From the NCBI GenBank assembly GCA_014529385.2, contig CM043962.1:52101905-52165904 (forward strand): a stretch of 64,000 nt of DNA. Reading direction: 5' to 3'. Within the stretch, counting starts at the first letter, position 1. Each line of letters starts with the position of its first letter. Source of the stretch: Adiantum capillus-veneris (Eukaryota > Streptophyta > Polypodiopsida > Polypodiales > Pteridaceae). Under the pieces are notes generated by a model, which was not told the DNA's origin, searched no databases, and was given only the letters and a program-made list of their open reading frames with translations. Shown one piece after another: positions 23,451-35,254 of the stretch. The translations under genes and the position numbers were made by a program.

Positions 23451-26400
23451 AAGATGATTGAAACAGCCCAATCCTTGATAGAAAATACGCTTGGTAAACC
23501 TGCAAGTTGGCACGAGGTACCAGCTCCAACCCCTATCAAACCAACTCTAGAGAAACAAGTAGACACGAAGGAGAGATTCACGACTGCCTCTGAGTCTAGG
23601 AGAGAACCTATCATAGTGACAAATACAATAGATGAGACAATTGATGGTTTCCAACCTAAAACATTGGTAGAAATGGGTAACGATTGTAACAGTCTAGATG
23701 ACCTGTGGAAGAAATCCGGGAAGCAAAAAGCATGAGAAAGGAGAAAAATGAGATCTTACCTCCCATTGAAGAGTTTGAGGCAAGATCACAAATGAACTTT
23801 GATATGCATTCACAAGGGGGAGACCAGGGTTCAATTAGTTCCGGGCACAGCCAACCAGACTCGCTAAAAACGCTGCCCTCCTACCTAGGGGAGTATGAAG
23901 CTAAGTCTGAGGTGAGAGCAATCCCATCTCAAAGACTTTCTTCCAACAGAGTAATGGATTCACAAGGGTTGATTGGGTTATTGTCCACACCTGTGGCATG
24001 CACAATCACGTTAGCCGAACTCCTGAGGTTACGACCAAACATGTGGACCACCGTAGGCAAATGCTTAGAAAAATTTGGAGTAAAAGACCCTACCTTGAAG
24101 CTTCAAGAAGGGATCAGAGAATTGGACAAGCCTCAACTAAACACTAGGCCAGTACCTTTAAACAAGGTTGGAGAATATTGCGAGGGAGAAGATGGAAATA
24201 CCACACTACCAGTAGAATTCCAGGGAGTAGTTTCCAAAGCTATTCTTGACAGTGGAGCGGGAGTCGCTATCGCCACCAAAGAAATCTGGAAAAAATGGTG
24301 AAAACTGGCTTTGAGAGCTACCATAATGAAAATGCAACTGGCAGATGGGTTCATGGAAAAGCCTCTAGGACTTTTAGAAAAAGTAATTGTCACCTCTTGC
24401 GAAATCAAGTATGAGCATACATTTGCAATAGTTGATTTCGACAAAAAGAACAATTATTCATGAGACAATTAAAGATGGTCCAGGATTGGGGTTACGACCA
24501 TATATACCTTAGACATGGGGAGACTATAACCAAAATATACCTAAAAGACCATAGTTACAAAGATGTGAACCAGACACCGGTGGAAGAGTTTGATTCAGCT
24601 ACATTGGTAGGGTCCGAACTCCCAGCATGGTTAGGGCAAAAAAAAGAGCTATGGATGTACAGAGCTTCACATTGTGGGAGCTTAAAAAGAGAGGAATGCA
24701 TATTAGAAAGAGCTATTGAGGACAAGGATTACATTCCGGAACCTTTTCCCGAAGATGCCTTAGAACCTCTGGAATGGGAACACATACTAGCAACATTGGA
24801 TGTCTGTACCATTACAGATAGCCCAACGATAAAATTTTGCGATAAGGATGGCTATGATGTGCTACCCTATTACATGGTAAGCCTTATACCAGTAGGAGAT
24901 GAGAATGTAGACTCACCAGAACAAGAAGAGTTTTATGACTCCTCTGAGCATCTGGAATTAAGTAACAATGCAGATAACTAGTGTTCAGACAGCTCAAGCG
25001 AGAGTAGGGAAACAACTACAGATATTAGATTTTATGATTTTGCAAATCAACACCCTAGACGCCAGGAACGCTATAGAAAAAAAAGAACAGAAAACAAAAT
25101 TAGAGAGAATCTGATGCCCGGGATAAAAGATAAAACTCACTATCCAATGCTTGTCAAGGCAGAGGATTGTGTAAAAGACCAAATATCAGGAAGATTCTTA
25201 AGAGTTCGAAGGAAAAGGACACATGAGGAAATAAAACAAGAATGAATGACTAAAACAGAAACAAAATAAGAAAATCTCAACAATCAAAACAGGAAAAGAT
25301 AAAAGATCCAGAGTGGACCAAAATGGAGCGTAAAAAGAAATACCAAGAACCAAAACGGTCGTTACGAGAGGTATGGACTATTGAGAGAGAAAGTGACGGT
25401 AAGGAGGATTCAGAAAAAGGAAACATGGATGTACCATCCCACTATCGAAAATTCACCATCCAAAACAGAAAAATCATAATGACACCACCAGTAAGGGAAA
25501 GAATAAACCAAGAATCTTACGATGGGCCGGAAAATGAAAAACGGATAGACCTTGCTGCGCTAGCCGAAGAGCCTCAGCCTGTCTATATAACAACTGATTT
25601 AGAGCTTGAAGAAGAAGAAAGGCTAACACAACTTCTCAAGAAGTATAAAGATGTTTTTGCATGGTCCTACAAAGACCTCAAAGGAATTGATCCATTGATA
25701 TGCCAACATACAATTCCTTTGAAATCAAATGCCAAGCCTAGCAAACATCGTCCTTACACATATAATGACACATTCGCTAAACGAATCAAAGAGGAGATTG
25801 ACAAACAGATGGATGCTGAATTCATTTATGAAATCGAGCATACAGATTGGGTGTCACCCATTGTGGTTGTCCCCAAAAAGAACGGAAAATTGTGTGTTTG
25901 TGTGAATCTCAAAAAGGTGAACTCAGCCACAATAAGGGATAATTATCCCTTGCTGATCACAGAACATGTGCTTGAGAGGGTGGCTGGAAAACGGGTTTAT
26001 TCCTTTTTAGATAACCAATTGGCAATTGCAATAGAGGATCAACACAAAATAATATTTGCCACATAGTGGGGAATATATGCGTATAGAGTTATGCCTTTTG
26101 GCATAACTTGCCCCAGCTACCTTCCAAAGGTTAATGACTCATGCATTCAAAGAATACCTGAGAATATTTTTAGAAATATATATGGATGATCTCTGTATCC
26201 ACTCTCTTATACGAGAAGAACATATTGACCATTTACAAAAGGTATTTGAGAAGTGCAGAACATATCGAATCTGTCTCAACCCGAAAAAGTGCATTTTTAT
26301 GGTTAGGCAAGGCCGCATCTTAGGACATATTGTCTCAAGAAATGACATAACCACTGACCTAGACAAAATTAGATTCATAGTAGGCTTGCCCAGGCCTACT

Positions 26401-28136
26401 AATGGCAAACAAGTACAATCCTTCATGGGACACTGCGGATATTATCGAAGATTCATATATATATATATGTATGCGGTCATTGCACAACCACTATATCGCT
26501 TATTAGTTAGTTTTGACTGGACTGAGGAGTGTGAAATTTCATTCCAAAAGCTTAAGGAAAACCTTGTATCAGCACCTGTACTTAAAGCACCAGATTGGGA
26601 AAATATATTCCATGTTCACATTGATGCATCTGCATACGCAATTGGGAGTATTCTGGATCAACCTGGAGATGGAACAATGGATTTCCCACTTTGTTATGCG
26701 AGCCAAAAACTAAATAGTGCAAAAAATAACTACACCACCACTGAAAGAGAGGGATTATGAATGATTTATGCTGTAAAGAAATTTCGGCATTACTTGCTTG
26801 CAAACAAATTTGTGTTCTTCACAGATCATCAAGCTCTTTTGTATCTAGTAAATAAACCATGCAATACTGGGAGAATTGTACGCTTGTTTATTATATTGCT
26901 AGAGTTTGACTTCACAGTGGTAGTAAAAAAGGGTAAAACTCATCTACATGCGGATCATCTTTCAAGGCTACAAAACGGGGAAGCTCTTGAAGGAGTAGAT
27001 GATGACATACATGATGCTTATCTTTTCAATATTGAAATGATACCCAAATGGTCTCAAGAAATTGTTAGCATTATTTCCTTTGGAGGAAGATTTGATAACA
27101 AGGAAGACATATCTAAACAATAAACGTTTCGACAAACAAAAAAAATTCAGTTGATTGCAGAACGACTGTACAATCTAGCCTCGGACCAAATTCTACGATT
27201 ATGTATGAATCCAGAGGAATTCGAGTGTTATCTTGAAGAAGCACACATCCAAGATTTTGCATTTCATTGTTCTACAATGAAAACACACCAAAGATTGAAA
27301 CACTTAGGAGTTTATTGGCCAACTATGTATGCTGACACACATGCTTATGTTAACAATTGTACTATATGTAGTGCCAAACGGACGGTGGATCATGCGACAT
27401 TGTTTCAGGTAACCATTGCACCTACATGGAGTCAATATATCATTGATTTCTTAACAACAAGGACATTTCCTGAAAACATAACAAAAGCGCGAAAAAGAGC
27501 TATAGAGTTGGAGGCTCGAGACTTTAATTTAATTGGAAATCAACTCTACAAGAGAGGAAAGGACAATCAACTTAGAATCTGTGCAAGTGAAAGTGAATAC
27601 CTGCTGATTCTAGAACACGCACATGGAGGAATAAGTGGAGGCCATTTTTCAGGTGATAAGACGATAAAAATTGTCTTAACCGCAGGAATATGGTGGCCTA
27701 CATTGCACATGGATGCTGAGGAGTTTGTAAAGCGTTATGACGCATGTGAGTGCACTAAGGTGCCGATAAAGAGAGACGAGATGCCACTACGGCCAATGAT
27801 GGGAGCACGGGCATTTGCAAAATGGGGAATTGATTTTGTAGGGCCTATTTCACCCCCTGCATATCGCACCCATACCCAATATATCATTGTGGCTACGGAC
27901 TAGCTCACAAAATGGGCGGAAGCCAAAGCAACACAAAAAGCAGACGCAAGAACCACTGCACAATTTTTGTATGAAAATATCTTTGTACGATATGGATTAC
28001 CAATAGAAATTTTCACAGTGATCGAGGAAAACATTTCTTAATGAAGTCATTGAATATTTGCTAGAGGAATTCATTGTCATACGTAGAAAATCTGCTCCGT
28101 ATCATCCACAAGAAAATGGACAAGCTGAGCAGGTGA
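23451..28136 (+). pseudogene. pol: GyD pol: protease to integrase core, truncated
   Basis: The protease has an intact DSGAGVAIA triad (~24250) but a stop follows at 24299. RT shows NGKLCVCVNLKKVNSAT (~25880) and IYMDDLCIHS (~26175), but the segment between SFLD and NQLA near 26010 lacks the GFSGY residues present in GyG. RNase H (FFTDHQALLYLVNKP ~26815) follows. Two H2C2 modules come next: H-x6-H..CxxC at 27240-27380 and again at 27610-27760. The integrase core begins (WGIDFVGPI ~27825) and stops after YHPQENGQAEQ at about 28130, where unrelated sequence starts. Multiple stops (23450, 24299, 26064, 26758, 27121, 27901) show long inactivity. Confidence 0.88.
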
Positions 28137-28550
28137 TATTTCATCCTACAAAGTTTGCATCAAACTGGTGGTACGTCATAGAGGTAGCCCCTCGTAGTGC
28201 ACGGACATGTGAAGGCTACCATGTGCCAATCACAGCGGCATCAATGGAGGAGATCGGAGAAGATGCTCAGTCAGAAGCCGTGAAGGTGGTGCTAGACGAA
28301 CATCAAGCTGCTATTCTCTATGGGGTGCATGCAGAGGATCTACAAAATGAAACAGAGGACATCTGTTATAGATATAGGAAGTTATGCTAAGCTATGCGAG
28401 GATGAGAGAGAGATCTCTTAAAGCCATAAATATTGTAGCTGAACAATTTTGCTCTGTTTTGTAAATTCAGAGTTATGCAATTGCCTCTTCCATCACTCAA
28501 GTTGAATAGAAGAAGAACGCTTTCTGTTGCTGCTAGCCTTTGAACATTCC
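28137..28550. other. Unassigned segment between GyD and CopF
   Basis: The GyD integrase frame continues without a stop to 28388 but the protein (e.g. TAASMEEIGEDAQSEAVKV) no longer resembles integrase. From 28390 on the sequence is non-coding. It contains no GyD LTR and no CopF target duplication. Possibly a fragment of another element or a short stretch of host DNA joined by deletion. Confidence 0.4.
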
Positions 28551-28777
28551 TGTTACCATATACATGTGGTAGTGATGTGTGTGAACACACTAGGACCACC
28601 GGGGCATTTTTTCCCTCTTTAGGAGGTTTTTTCCCCCGTGCATTGTATATACGCCCATCACTCTAGGGCTATCTATCTTTCCATTGCACACTAAGTAACA
28701 CACTCTCTATTGTGTGCCTTGATCTTCCTTCGTCTTCTCCAAGCTGTGTGTGTTTCTCTGCAACCCTAATTCCAACA
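28551..28777 (+). repeat. CopF 5' LTR
   Basis: Runs TGTTACCATATACATG to CCCTAATTCCAACA. A TATATA word at 28646-28651 is a plausible TATA box. T-rich CCCTCTTTAGGAGG separates it from the start. Confidence 0.95.
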
Positions 28778-28779
28778 AT

Positions 28780-28791
28780 TGGTATCAGAGC
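28780..28791 (+). other. CopF primer-binding site (initiator Met tRNA)
   Basis: TGGTATCAGAGC, exact match to the plant initiator-Met site, two bases after the LTR. Confidence 0.95.
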
Positions 28792-29139
28792 AGGTCACGT
28801 CCTCCCGGGCTTAGTCGCCAGCTGCTCCAGCACACGCCTGCTCACTTTCTCCGATTTCAGTGAGCTTTGGCGAGCGTTCGCAGGTCGACAAATATTTTTG
28901 GAATGCTCGAAGAGCTTGGTCTGCCCAGAATTTTGATTTGAGCTCATTTCGATCTCCGTTTCCACTACATGCAGTACTGCACAGGCTATTTTGTCATTTT
29001 GTGCAGAATTTTTATCAATGCCGTTTTTTGCATAACAGGTGCCTTATAGTCTTCTACGGTTTGTGCTATATAGCACAGGTTGTTCCCGCTCCGTTTCTCC
29101 TATTTTCGGGCAGTTTTCACATCAGGTGCAACATTTACC

Positions 29140-30188
29140 ATGGCTGACAACAACACAGATGTGTTCAAGATGTTTGCTGTTGAGGACAGGTTGGATGGGG
29201 ACAACTACCCTATGTGGGCTTATATGATGCAACATGTTCTTGTGTCAAAGGGTGTCTGGAACATTGTGCAGGGAATTGATGTACGTCCTGGTTCTGAGGA
29301 TGTAGGCAATGTTGAGGATGTTGCAGGTCTTGCTGCAAGGATTGCAGTTGTTAGAGTTGTTTTGCCTACGACAGAACAAGCTCGTTGGGATGTTAAGGAT
29401 GTGCAGGCTCATGCATTGATTGTGTTGTCTGTGAAGCGCACCATTGTTCCTCACACCCGTTCAGCAAAATCTGCAAAACAGGCTTGGGATATTCTAGTAG
29501 GTCTTTATGCAAGCCGCAATGAGGCTAAAATTGCTTTGCTGCGTAAAGAGCTGGAGTCAAAGATTATGCATGAGGAAGATGATATGGAAACTTTCCTTGC
29601 TAGTGTCAAGGATATCAATGAGCAACTTATTTATGCAGGTGAAGTTATTTCAGACAGTTCCCTTGTGCAGAATGTTCTTGATGCCTTACCAGATTCTTAC
29701 CAGACTTTTGCTAGTACTTGGAGACTGATGACCCAAGGAAATCCAGAAGTTGTCAAGTTTGATGCATTAAGCACATTGTTGTTGCAAGAGTCATTTTCCA
29801 GAAAAAACAGGACTAGACAGCTTGCAGTTGAACAGGCTTTTATTGCTTCTCAAAGAAAGGGTGGTAACAGCAATGCAGCCACTTCTTATGGTTCTGCTGT
29901 GAGTGGCAAAAATTCTATTTCTAATGCTTCTACTGGAAGCAATTCGTTTGGAAATTCTGGTGATAAGGGCAAAAAGAAGATGTGTTGCCATTATTGTAAA
30001 GCCAATGATCACTTGATCAAGTCGTGTCCTAAGTTGAAGGCCAAAGAGGGTAAGAAGAAAGAGGGTGGTTCCACTGCAAATGCTGGTTCCACTACAAATG
30101 CAGCCATTGTTGAGTCTTCTGTGAAAGGAGACTGTGTTGCTGATGTTGATGCAGAATCCCGGGGTGGTCACTTATCAAAAGCTTCTTA
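29140..30188 (+). pseudogene. gag: CopF gag
   Basis: I choose the ATG at 29140 (MADNNTDVFKMFAVEDRLDG) over the in-frame ATG at 29080 because the copia gag core starts right there (LDGDNYPMWAYMMQHVL). The UBN2-type domain covers roughly residues 10-220, followed by a Ser/Asn-rich linker and a CCHC knuckle (CCHYCKANDHLIKSC, ~29980-30025). The frame is open until a 155-bp insert at 30189 ends it out of frame. Capsid-like assembly and RNA binding are the known gag roles. Confidence 0.9.
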
Positions 30189-30343
30189 TATCACGTGCGT
30201 TCAAGAGGTTATTAATAATACCTCAATATACATACTATATTTACACTATGTGCCTATTTAAAAAACCCCCACCCCCCTCTGTATATATCCATTTTGATAC
30301 ATTTTGATCTTTTAATAATCCTCTCCGGTTAACTCACGTGATA
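30189..30343. mobile_element. 155-bp AT-rich insert with 9-bp inverted ends (MITE-like)
   Basis: It opens TATCACGTG and closes CACGTGATA, exact inverted repeats, and splits an otherwise continuous copia gag-protease frame. The inside is AT-rich with CCCCCACCCCCC. No convincing target duplication is seen and the length shifts the frame. A degenerate retained intron or filler DNA is possible. Confidence 0.4.
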
Positions 30344-30787
30344 GCATACACATTCTAAAAAGTGACCGCCCAGGGTGCAGAATGGGCTTTTAGCGCAGAG
30401 TGCACTTACAATCCTGTTGTCCATGATGCATGCTTGTCAGTTGCTGCAGATTCATGTGTGTGGTATTTTGACAGTGGTGCTACAAAGCACATTACCTCAC
30501 ATCGTGAATTGTTTACCTCTCTCTCGTCTGCCCCTCATGGGAATTCAGTCACTTGTGCCAACAACGCCTCTTATCTAGTTCAGGGAGTTGGAAAGATTGT
30601 GCTCACTGTTGCTAATGTCAGTTCCTTCACACTTGTTGATGCACTTTATGTACCTGGGATTAAGAAGAATCTCTTGTCTGTATCCGCACTTGCTAGACTT
30701 GGACTTGTAGTCAAATTTGTGGATGACAGACGTACAGTTCATGATCTCAGTTTTGGTGATGAAATTGTTGCATCTGGCCTTTTGTGT
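30344..30787 (+). pseudogene. CopF protease and start of pre-integrase region, cut by GyG
   Basis: The frame resumes at about 30362 with the retropepsin core (CVWYFDSGATKHITSHRELF, ~30455-30515; DSGA triad intact) and VYPVPGIKKNLLS-like end (LYVPGIKKNLLSVSALARLG, ~30645). It stops being copia at 30787, where the GyG LTR begins, mid-motif in LLC/RGLYKL. Confidence 0.9.
30783..30787. repeat. GyG target-site duplication, left copy (TGTGT)
   Basis: TGTGT precedes the GyG LTR start and recurs at 49892-49896 directly after the other LTR. A 5-bp duplication is standard for LTR-retrotransposon integration. Confidence 0.95.
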
Positions 30788-31411
30788 TGTTAAGGCGGTT
30801 ACGCTGCTAGCGGAAGCTAAATAGCGAGAACTCAACCAACAACAGAATTTGTCAGACGAGGACGGAGCTTGACCCGCAGGCGCATGGAAACAACTAGGTG
30901 GGTGTCAAATCACCTACTCGACCTTCTAATGACAATCACTACTAAGGAAATCAAATCTAAGTTCTAAAATACGCAAGTGACTGAAATCCGTACTACGAAC
31001 GAATGCTATACGAAACAGGATCTAGAATCATTGAATCGATCTCAAACTCAAGGGGAAGTCTATACACTAGGTAAGAACAACACCCTAAAGACTTGAACTG
31101 CAAAATCAACCTATAACCACTCCGTGCGGTAAACGCGTATGAAGACAGGCCGAAAAATACAGGTGACCGAAACTTGACCCCGATGGTACTAATGTGTAGC
31201 TCTACTCGTTGTGGTTCTATAGATATGCTGCACGCTCTATTCCGACACACGAGTTGGAAGAAAACTCACACCGAAGCTTGTAGGAACTTACCACACGTAG
31301 AAGCCGATAGCGCGCACTCTTGGTATCTGTGCGTAGCTCTCACCGTTGCTAACACAATGGCGATGTCGCTTCTCCAATGGCGGCCCCGTAGCTCGCGTAG
31401 CAAGAAGATAA

Positions 31412-31457
<46 letters not shown>

Positions 31458-31764
31458 GACACAGTCACGGCGCTCAAAAACTCGCTTTGATTAATAATTG
31501 AATCTTCCTTAGGTTACAAAACTTTGGCTTATATACCTCAGCCTTGGAGGTGAGAACATCTCTAATTATTTACATCAACATGTGAAATTACTTCGGGATT
31601 ACAAGCTGGAAACTCAATTGAGTCCCGTTACTTAATGAATGGCTCAAATCAAAATTAATGTCGGAAAGACATTTATTACAATCAATGGTTACAAAATGAT
31701 GGGTGTGAGCAAAAATGTGGGTGTGATTCTCTGCTGGCTCAACACTTCCTCTGCTGGCTCAACA
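30788..31764 (-). repeat. GyG 3' LTR (left)
   Basis: Plus-strand ends are TGTTAAGGCGG and GGCTCAACA. It contains (CT)21 at 31414-31455, a minus-strand TATATAA box at 31529-31535, and ACGCGTATGA at 31133-31142, a half match to the hairpin. The last 33 bases hold a tandem CTCTGCTGGCTCAACA pair. Confidence 0.97.
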
Positions 31765-31776
31765 CTCCCCCCCTCC
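31765..31776 (-). other. GyG polypurine tract
   Basis: Minus strand GGAGGGGGGGAG abuts the 3' LTR, as needed for plus-strand DNA priming. Confidence 0.92.
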
Positions 31777-31813
31777 GCGTTCATGTCGTCCCTGACATGA
31801 CTTTTAGGCTTGG

Positions 31814-34800
31814 TCAATAGAGTCCTGTCGTCTTGAGCATCTGCAAATGTGATTCGTAGCGTAGGTTGCCGATGGTCAAGGTTGGGCCGAATATTTTGCT
31901 TTCGTGAGTGAAAAAGCCGGTGTAGAAAGCTTCTTCGAATGTTTGCATGTGGAAGCTAGGCAAAAACATAATTCTTTGGTATAAGAGATGTAACACCTTT
32001 GGTGATGGCTGCAATGAAAGATCATACATCATATCCGTCACTGTGTCGGCCGTCGATAGTAGACTCGAGGTCGTGGCTTTATCTGGCGCGAACACTTCAA
32101 TGCATGCTAAGAGAGTCCTGCAGATTTTCTTTAGCATCTGACACGAAAGGTCAGGAGAGCCAGTAAAGAGTTTGATGGTGCCCGTTAGGGTTTTCACCAT
32201 GTAGGCTTTACCTATTCTCTCTCCTGCTTTTGGTCCTGGCATCCTTGGGTAATTAAGCCAATTTGGCTTCTTTTCTGCAATCCTGCCATGCTCTTTCCAG
32301 CTTCTGACTCTTGGCACCGGGCAGAAGGTTGCATCCTCCCGAATCTCCTTTGGAGCCTCTACCAAGTAGATGAGGTAGGCTGGGTATTTGTTCAGCCAAC
32401 CTTTCCTCCATCTAGGTTGAGAATCTACAATCTTCTTTGATTGTTCATCTTTTGTGATGTCGCCTTCGTAAAGAGCGACATACTGCTCCTCCTCTATTCT
32501 CTTTTTCGTCTTTATCACTTCAAATTTCATCAGAGGGAAAGGCAGGCTGGGTTGCATCCACTCTTCATGGAGCACTTTTGTGTCTAAACCTTGAAGTCTA
32601 ATGGAGATGAGGAGTCTCCTTTCCCATTCCATTTCCGCCTTGGCACTTTCCTCTGTTGACTTTTCTATTTGGTCCTGGAGCCTTTGTTCTTCTTCTTCAG
32701 AGATTCCTGAAGTTTAGGCCACTTCTTGAACTGGGGCTGGATCTTCAATTGTGGTTGCCTCTCCAGTTTCTGGTAGCTCTATGGCTGCTCCCCCTTCTTC
32801 TTCTTGTGGTGTCTCTGTTTCTCTTCTTTGTTGCTCTTGGAGGTCTTGGAGCTGTTTGCGGAGGGCCTCATTTTCTGTCCTTAGTGTTTGGTTTTCTGAT
32901 GTGAGCCTCTCCTCTGCAGCCAATGATCCCTCCGCCATGTGCAATCTTTGCACTTGCTCTAACCTTAGCTCTCTTTGCAAACTTCTGACTTGATCTTCCA
33001 GAGCTGGTACGAGGGCTCCCTCTTGTTCTGTTCCTGCTCTGCTAGCTCTAGGGGTGGTCTTGAGTCTCATGATTGTCCTTTTTTGAAGTTCGACTCTTTC
33101 CCTTAGCTCAATGAGCTCATCCTTGGCTGCCTCCAGCTCATCTTCTATTCGCTCCTTTGCTTCCTGTGAACTTGTTACCTCTCTTGAAGCTTCGGCTAGT
33201 TGGAGTATCAAGCCGTCTCTCTCGTTTTCTGCGTCGTAGAGTGATGCTTTATGACTTTCAGATTCAGTCATAGCATTCTCTAACTTCTTCTGCAACTCTG
33301 CTTCCTTTTGTTTTGCTGTCTCAATTGCTACTTCCTTTGCTCTGGATCTTTCTTTAATCTTGCTGAGCAGTTCATGCACCATGTGCATGTCTTTTTCATC
33401 TTCATCTGTCAACTTGACAGCTCTTTCTGCCACCACCTCCAATGGCTTCGGCTCTTCTAGTATGTTCTGTTCGTCCATTTTCTCTTCACTCTCCATTGTA
33501 CCCTTTGTCTTTTCCTTCGTCCCTTCCCGATCATCTTGTTTTCGTAGGGATATCCCATAAACTGCCTCCAGGGCCTCTTCTTCACTGTATCCGATCGCTA
33601 CCAGATCCTCATAATCATCTTTCTTTTGCTGAACTGGATCTATCTCCTTTTCCTTGGTCCCGGCCTCCGGCTTTTCCATAACTTCTGTTTCTATTTCTAT
33701 TGTGGTCTCCTCCACAATAATTTCCGTCTTCTTCGGGCTTGGTACATCAGTAAAGGAGGGCTGATTGTCCTCAGTCATCTTGGCTTTCCCTTTGTTTGCT
33801 TGCCCGTCTTTCTCTCGAAGTTCAGTAGACTCATCTACTTCCTTCTTCTCCTTGTCGTCCTTTTTCAGCTCAGCTTTTAAAAGCTGTACTTCCTCTTCAG
33901 TATAAGGCTCGACAGGTTGCTGCTCCAGTATGGCCTCCGACTCCTCATAAGCTCTAATATATTGATCATATTGATCAACATGTGGCCTGGCTGAGCTGGT
34001 TCCGACTTTAGTGGGGTCTGGCACCCACATTTCTTCAAAGTCCCCCTTTAGAGCTCTTTCCACTCTAAACTGCTCCACCAGCCTTTCCATTCTTGCGGCT
34101 TTTTGACTTTTGGTTTGCTTGGGATCAGCCTTCTTCTTCGCTTTCTTCTTGAGCGGCTCGTCCATAGCCTCTTCAGGTTCTGAAACTATTTCTAGTTTTC
34201 GGCGTGCTCTTGTGGACGCCCTCTTGGATACTTCTTGCTGTTCTTTCTCTTCATCGGCTTCTCTAAGCCACTCATTCTGGGAGGGAACCCGTGGCCCTTG
34301 ATCCCTCACTCCAATAGCTTCATAAGCTATTCTTGTTAGGATTTCTCCTCCTCCTATGTACTTTGGCTTCTGGTTGTGCATGGCGATTACTTGCTGGTGG
34401 ATGTATTGAGCATAATTCACCTCTTTTGGCATGTTGCTCTTCAGTGCCCATGTGATGGTTGTCGCAATGGCATGGGGTGGTGTAGTATACTTCTGCGGTC
34501 TTTTACTGCACACATGGAGAAACTGGTTGTATAATCGGCAAAGGGTTGCCGCTCGTTGATCTGCCATATCTCCGTAGGTTGTATTTTGTTTCTTTGATCC
34601 ATAGACCTCTATGGCCTCCCTTCTTTCTCTGACAGAACTCCCTTTGTTGTGCAGCTTCAATGCATCTGCAATGAGCTGTGGAGTGATCTGTACTTCAACT
34701 GTTTCTCCATCCATGGCTGTCAACGTGGCTTTCCCATCCTTCTGAATGGATGTTGCCAACTCATACACTCTTCTTGTGTCTACACCTGATGGTCTCGAGG

Positions 34801-35089
34801 TGAAGAACCTGTGTAAGTCAGCCTTTTCCAGGTATCTGCTGATGTTCTCTGATCTGCTATAATCCACTAATTCTCGTGGGATCATAGGTACATCGACCGA
34901 TTGCCCTTGAGGATCTCTGAAAGTCCCCTGGTAGATCTTTATTCCCTCTTTTTCTAGTACTGCTTCCTCCACCCAAGTCTTGGTTGGCTTGAGGGTTTCT
35001 GTTGGAATATCAAAAGGTTCTGCTTCTGCAAGAGCATCCTTGATGGTTGGTCTTTTTCTCTTAGTTGCCGATGACTTAGCGGAATCCAT
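31814..35089 (-). CDS. GyG 3' ORF, ~1,090 codons with one internal TAA; coiled-coil protein of unknown role
   Basis: From the ATG at 35089 (MDSAKSSATKRKRPT) 791 codons run to a TAA at 32714; the same frame then continues for 300 more codons to 31814 with coherent protein, so I read one gene broken by a point nonsense change or read through. Residues ~1-260 form a globular part (YELATSIQKDG.., QITPQLIADALKL), loosely like the plant-transposon domain found in Athila-type extra ORFs; ~260-590 is charged, K/E-rich; ~590-760 is a heptad-like coiled coil (AKDELIELRERVELQKR). The tail after the stop is globular, e.g. MLKKICRTLLACIEVF. No signal peptide or membrane segment is apparent, so it does not look like an envelope. 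It occupies the env-like position between pol and the 3' LTR. Confidence 0.75.
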
Positions 35090-35254
35090 GGATCCTGTAA
35101 CTCCAATTACAAAGTTAGCGTCTTTTTAGTACTGAAAGCCGAAATGAAGCTTTTAACTATTCAAATGACTTGAAAATTGAAACATGAGCTATTCAGGGCC
35201 TAAGGATGCAATGTAGGTGAAAAAATATGCAAACTGGGCTCAAAAACATGCTTG

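Larger units (their letters stand above)
8429..28136 (+). mobile_element. GyD: decayed Ty3/gypsy element, split by GyE, 3' end missing
   Basis: It has a 5' LTR (8429-9367), a tRNA-Asp primer-binding site, and a leader broken by GyE at 9529-18421. Gag starts near 20346 and pol follows to 28136, where integrase stops after the core glutamate region. No 3' LTR is seen. Protein segments align throughout with GyG, so both belong to one lineage. About 10.8 kb remains once GyE is subtracted. Numerous stops and indels show it is old. Confidence 0.85.

Noticed and set aside
30189-30343. Spliced intron in CopF
   Set aside because: No GT...AG pair fits the frame on both sides with a branch-like context; inverted ends favour an inserted element.
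31814-35089. Envelope gene
   Set aside because: Right position, but no signal peptide, transmembrane segment or cleavage motif is visible; I keep it as an unknown 3' ORF.
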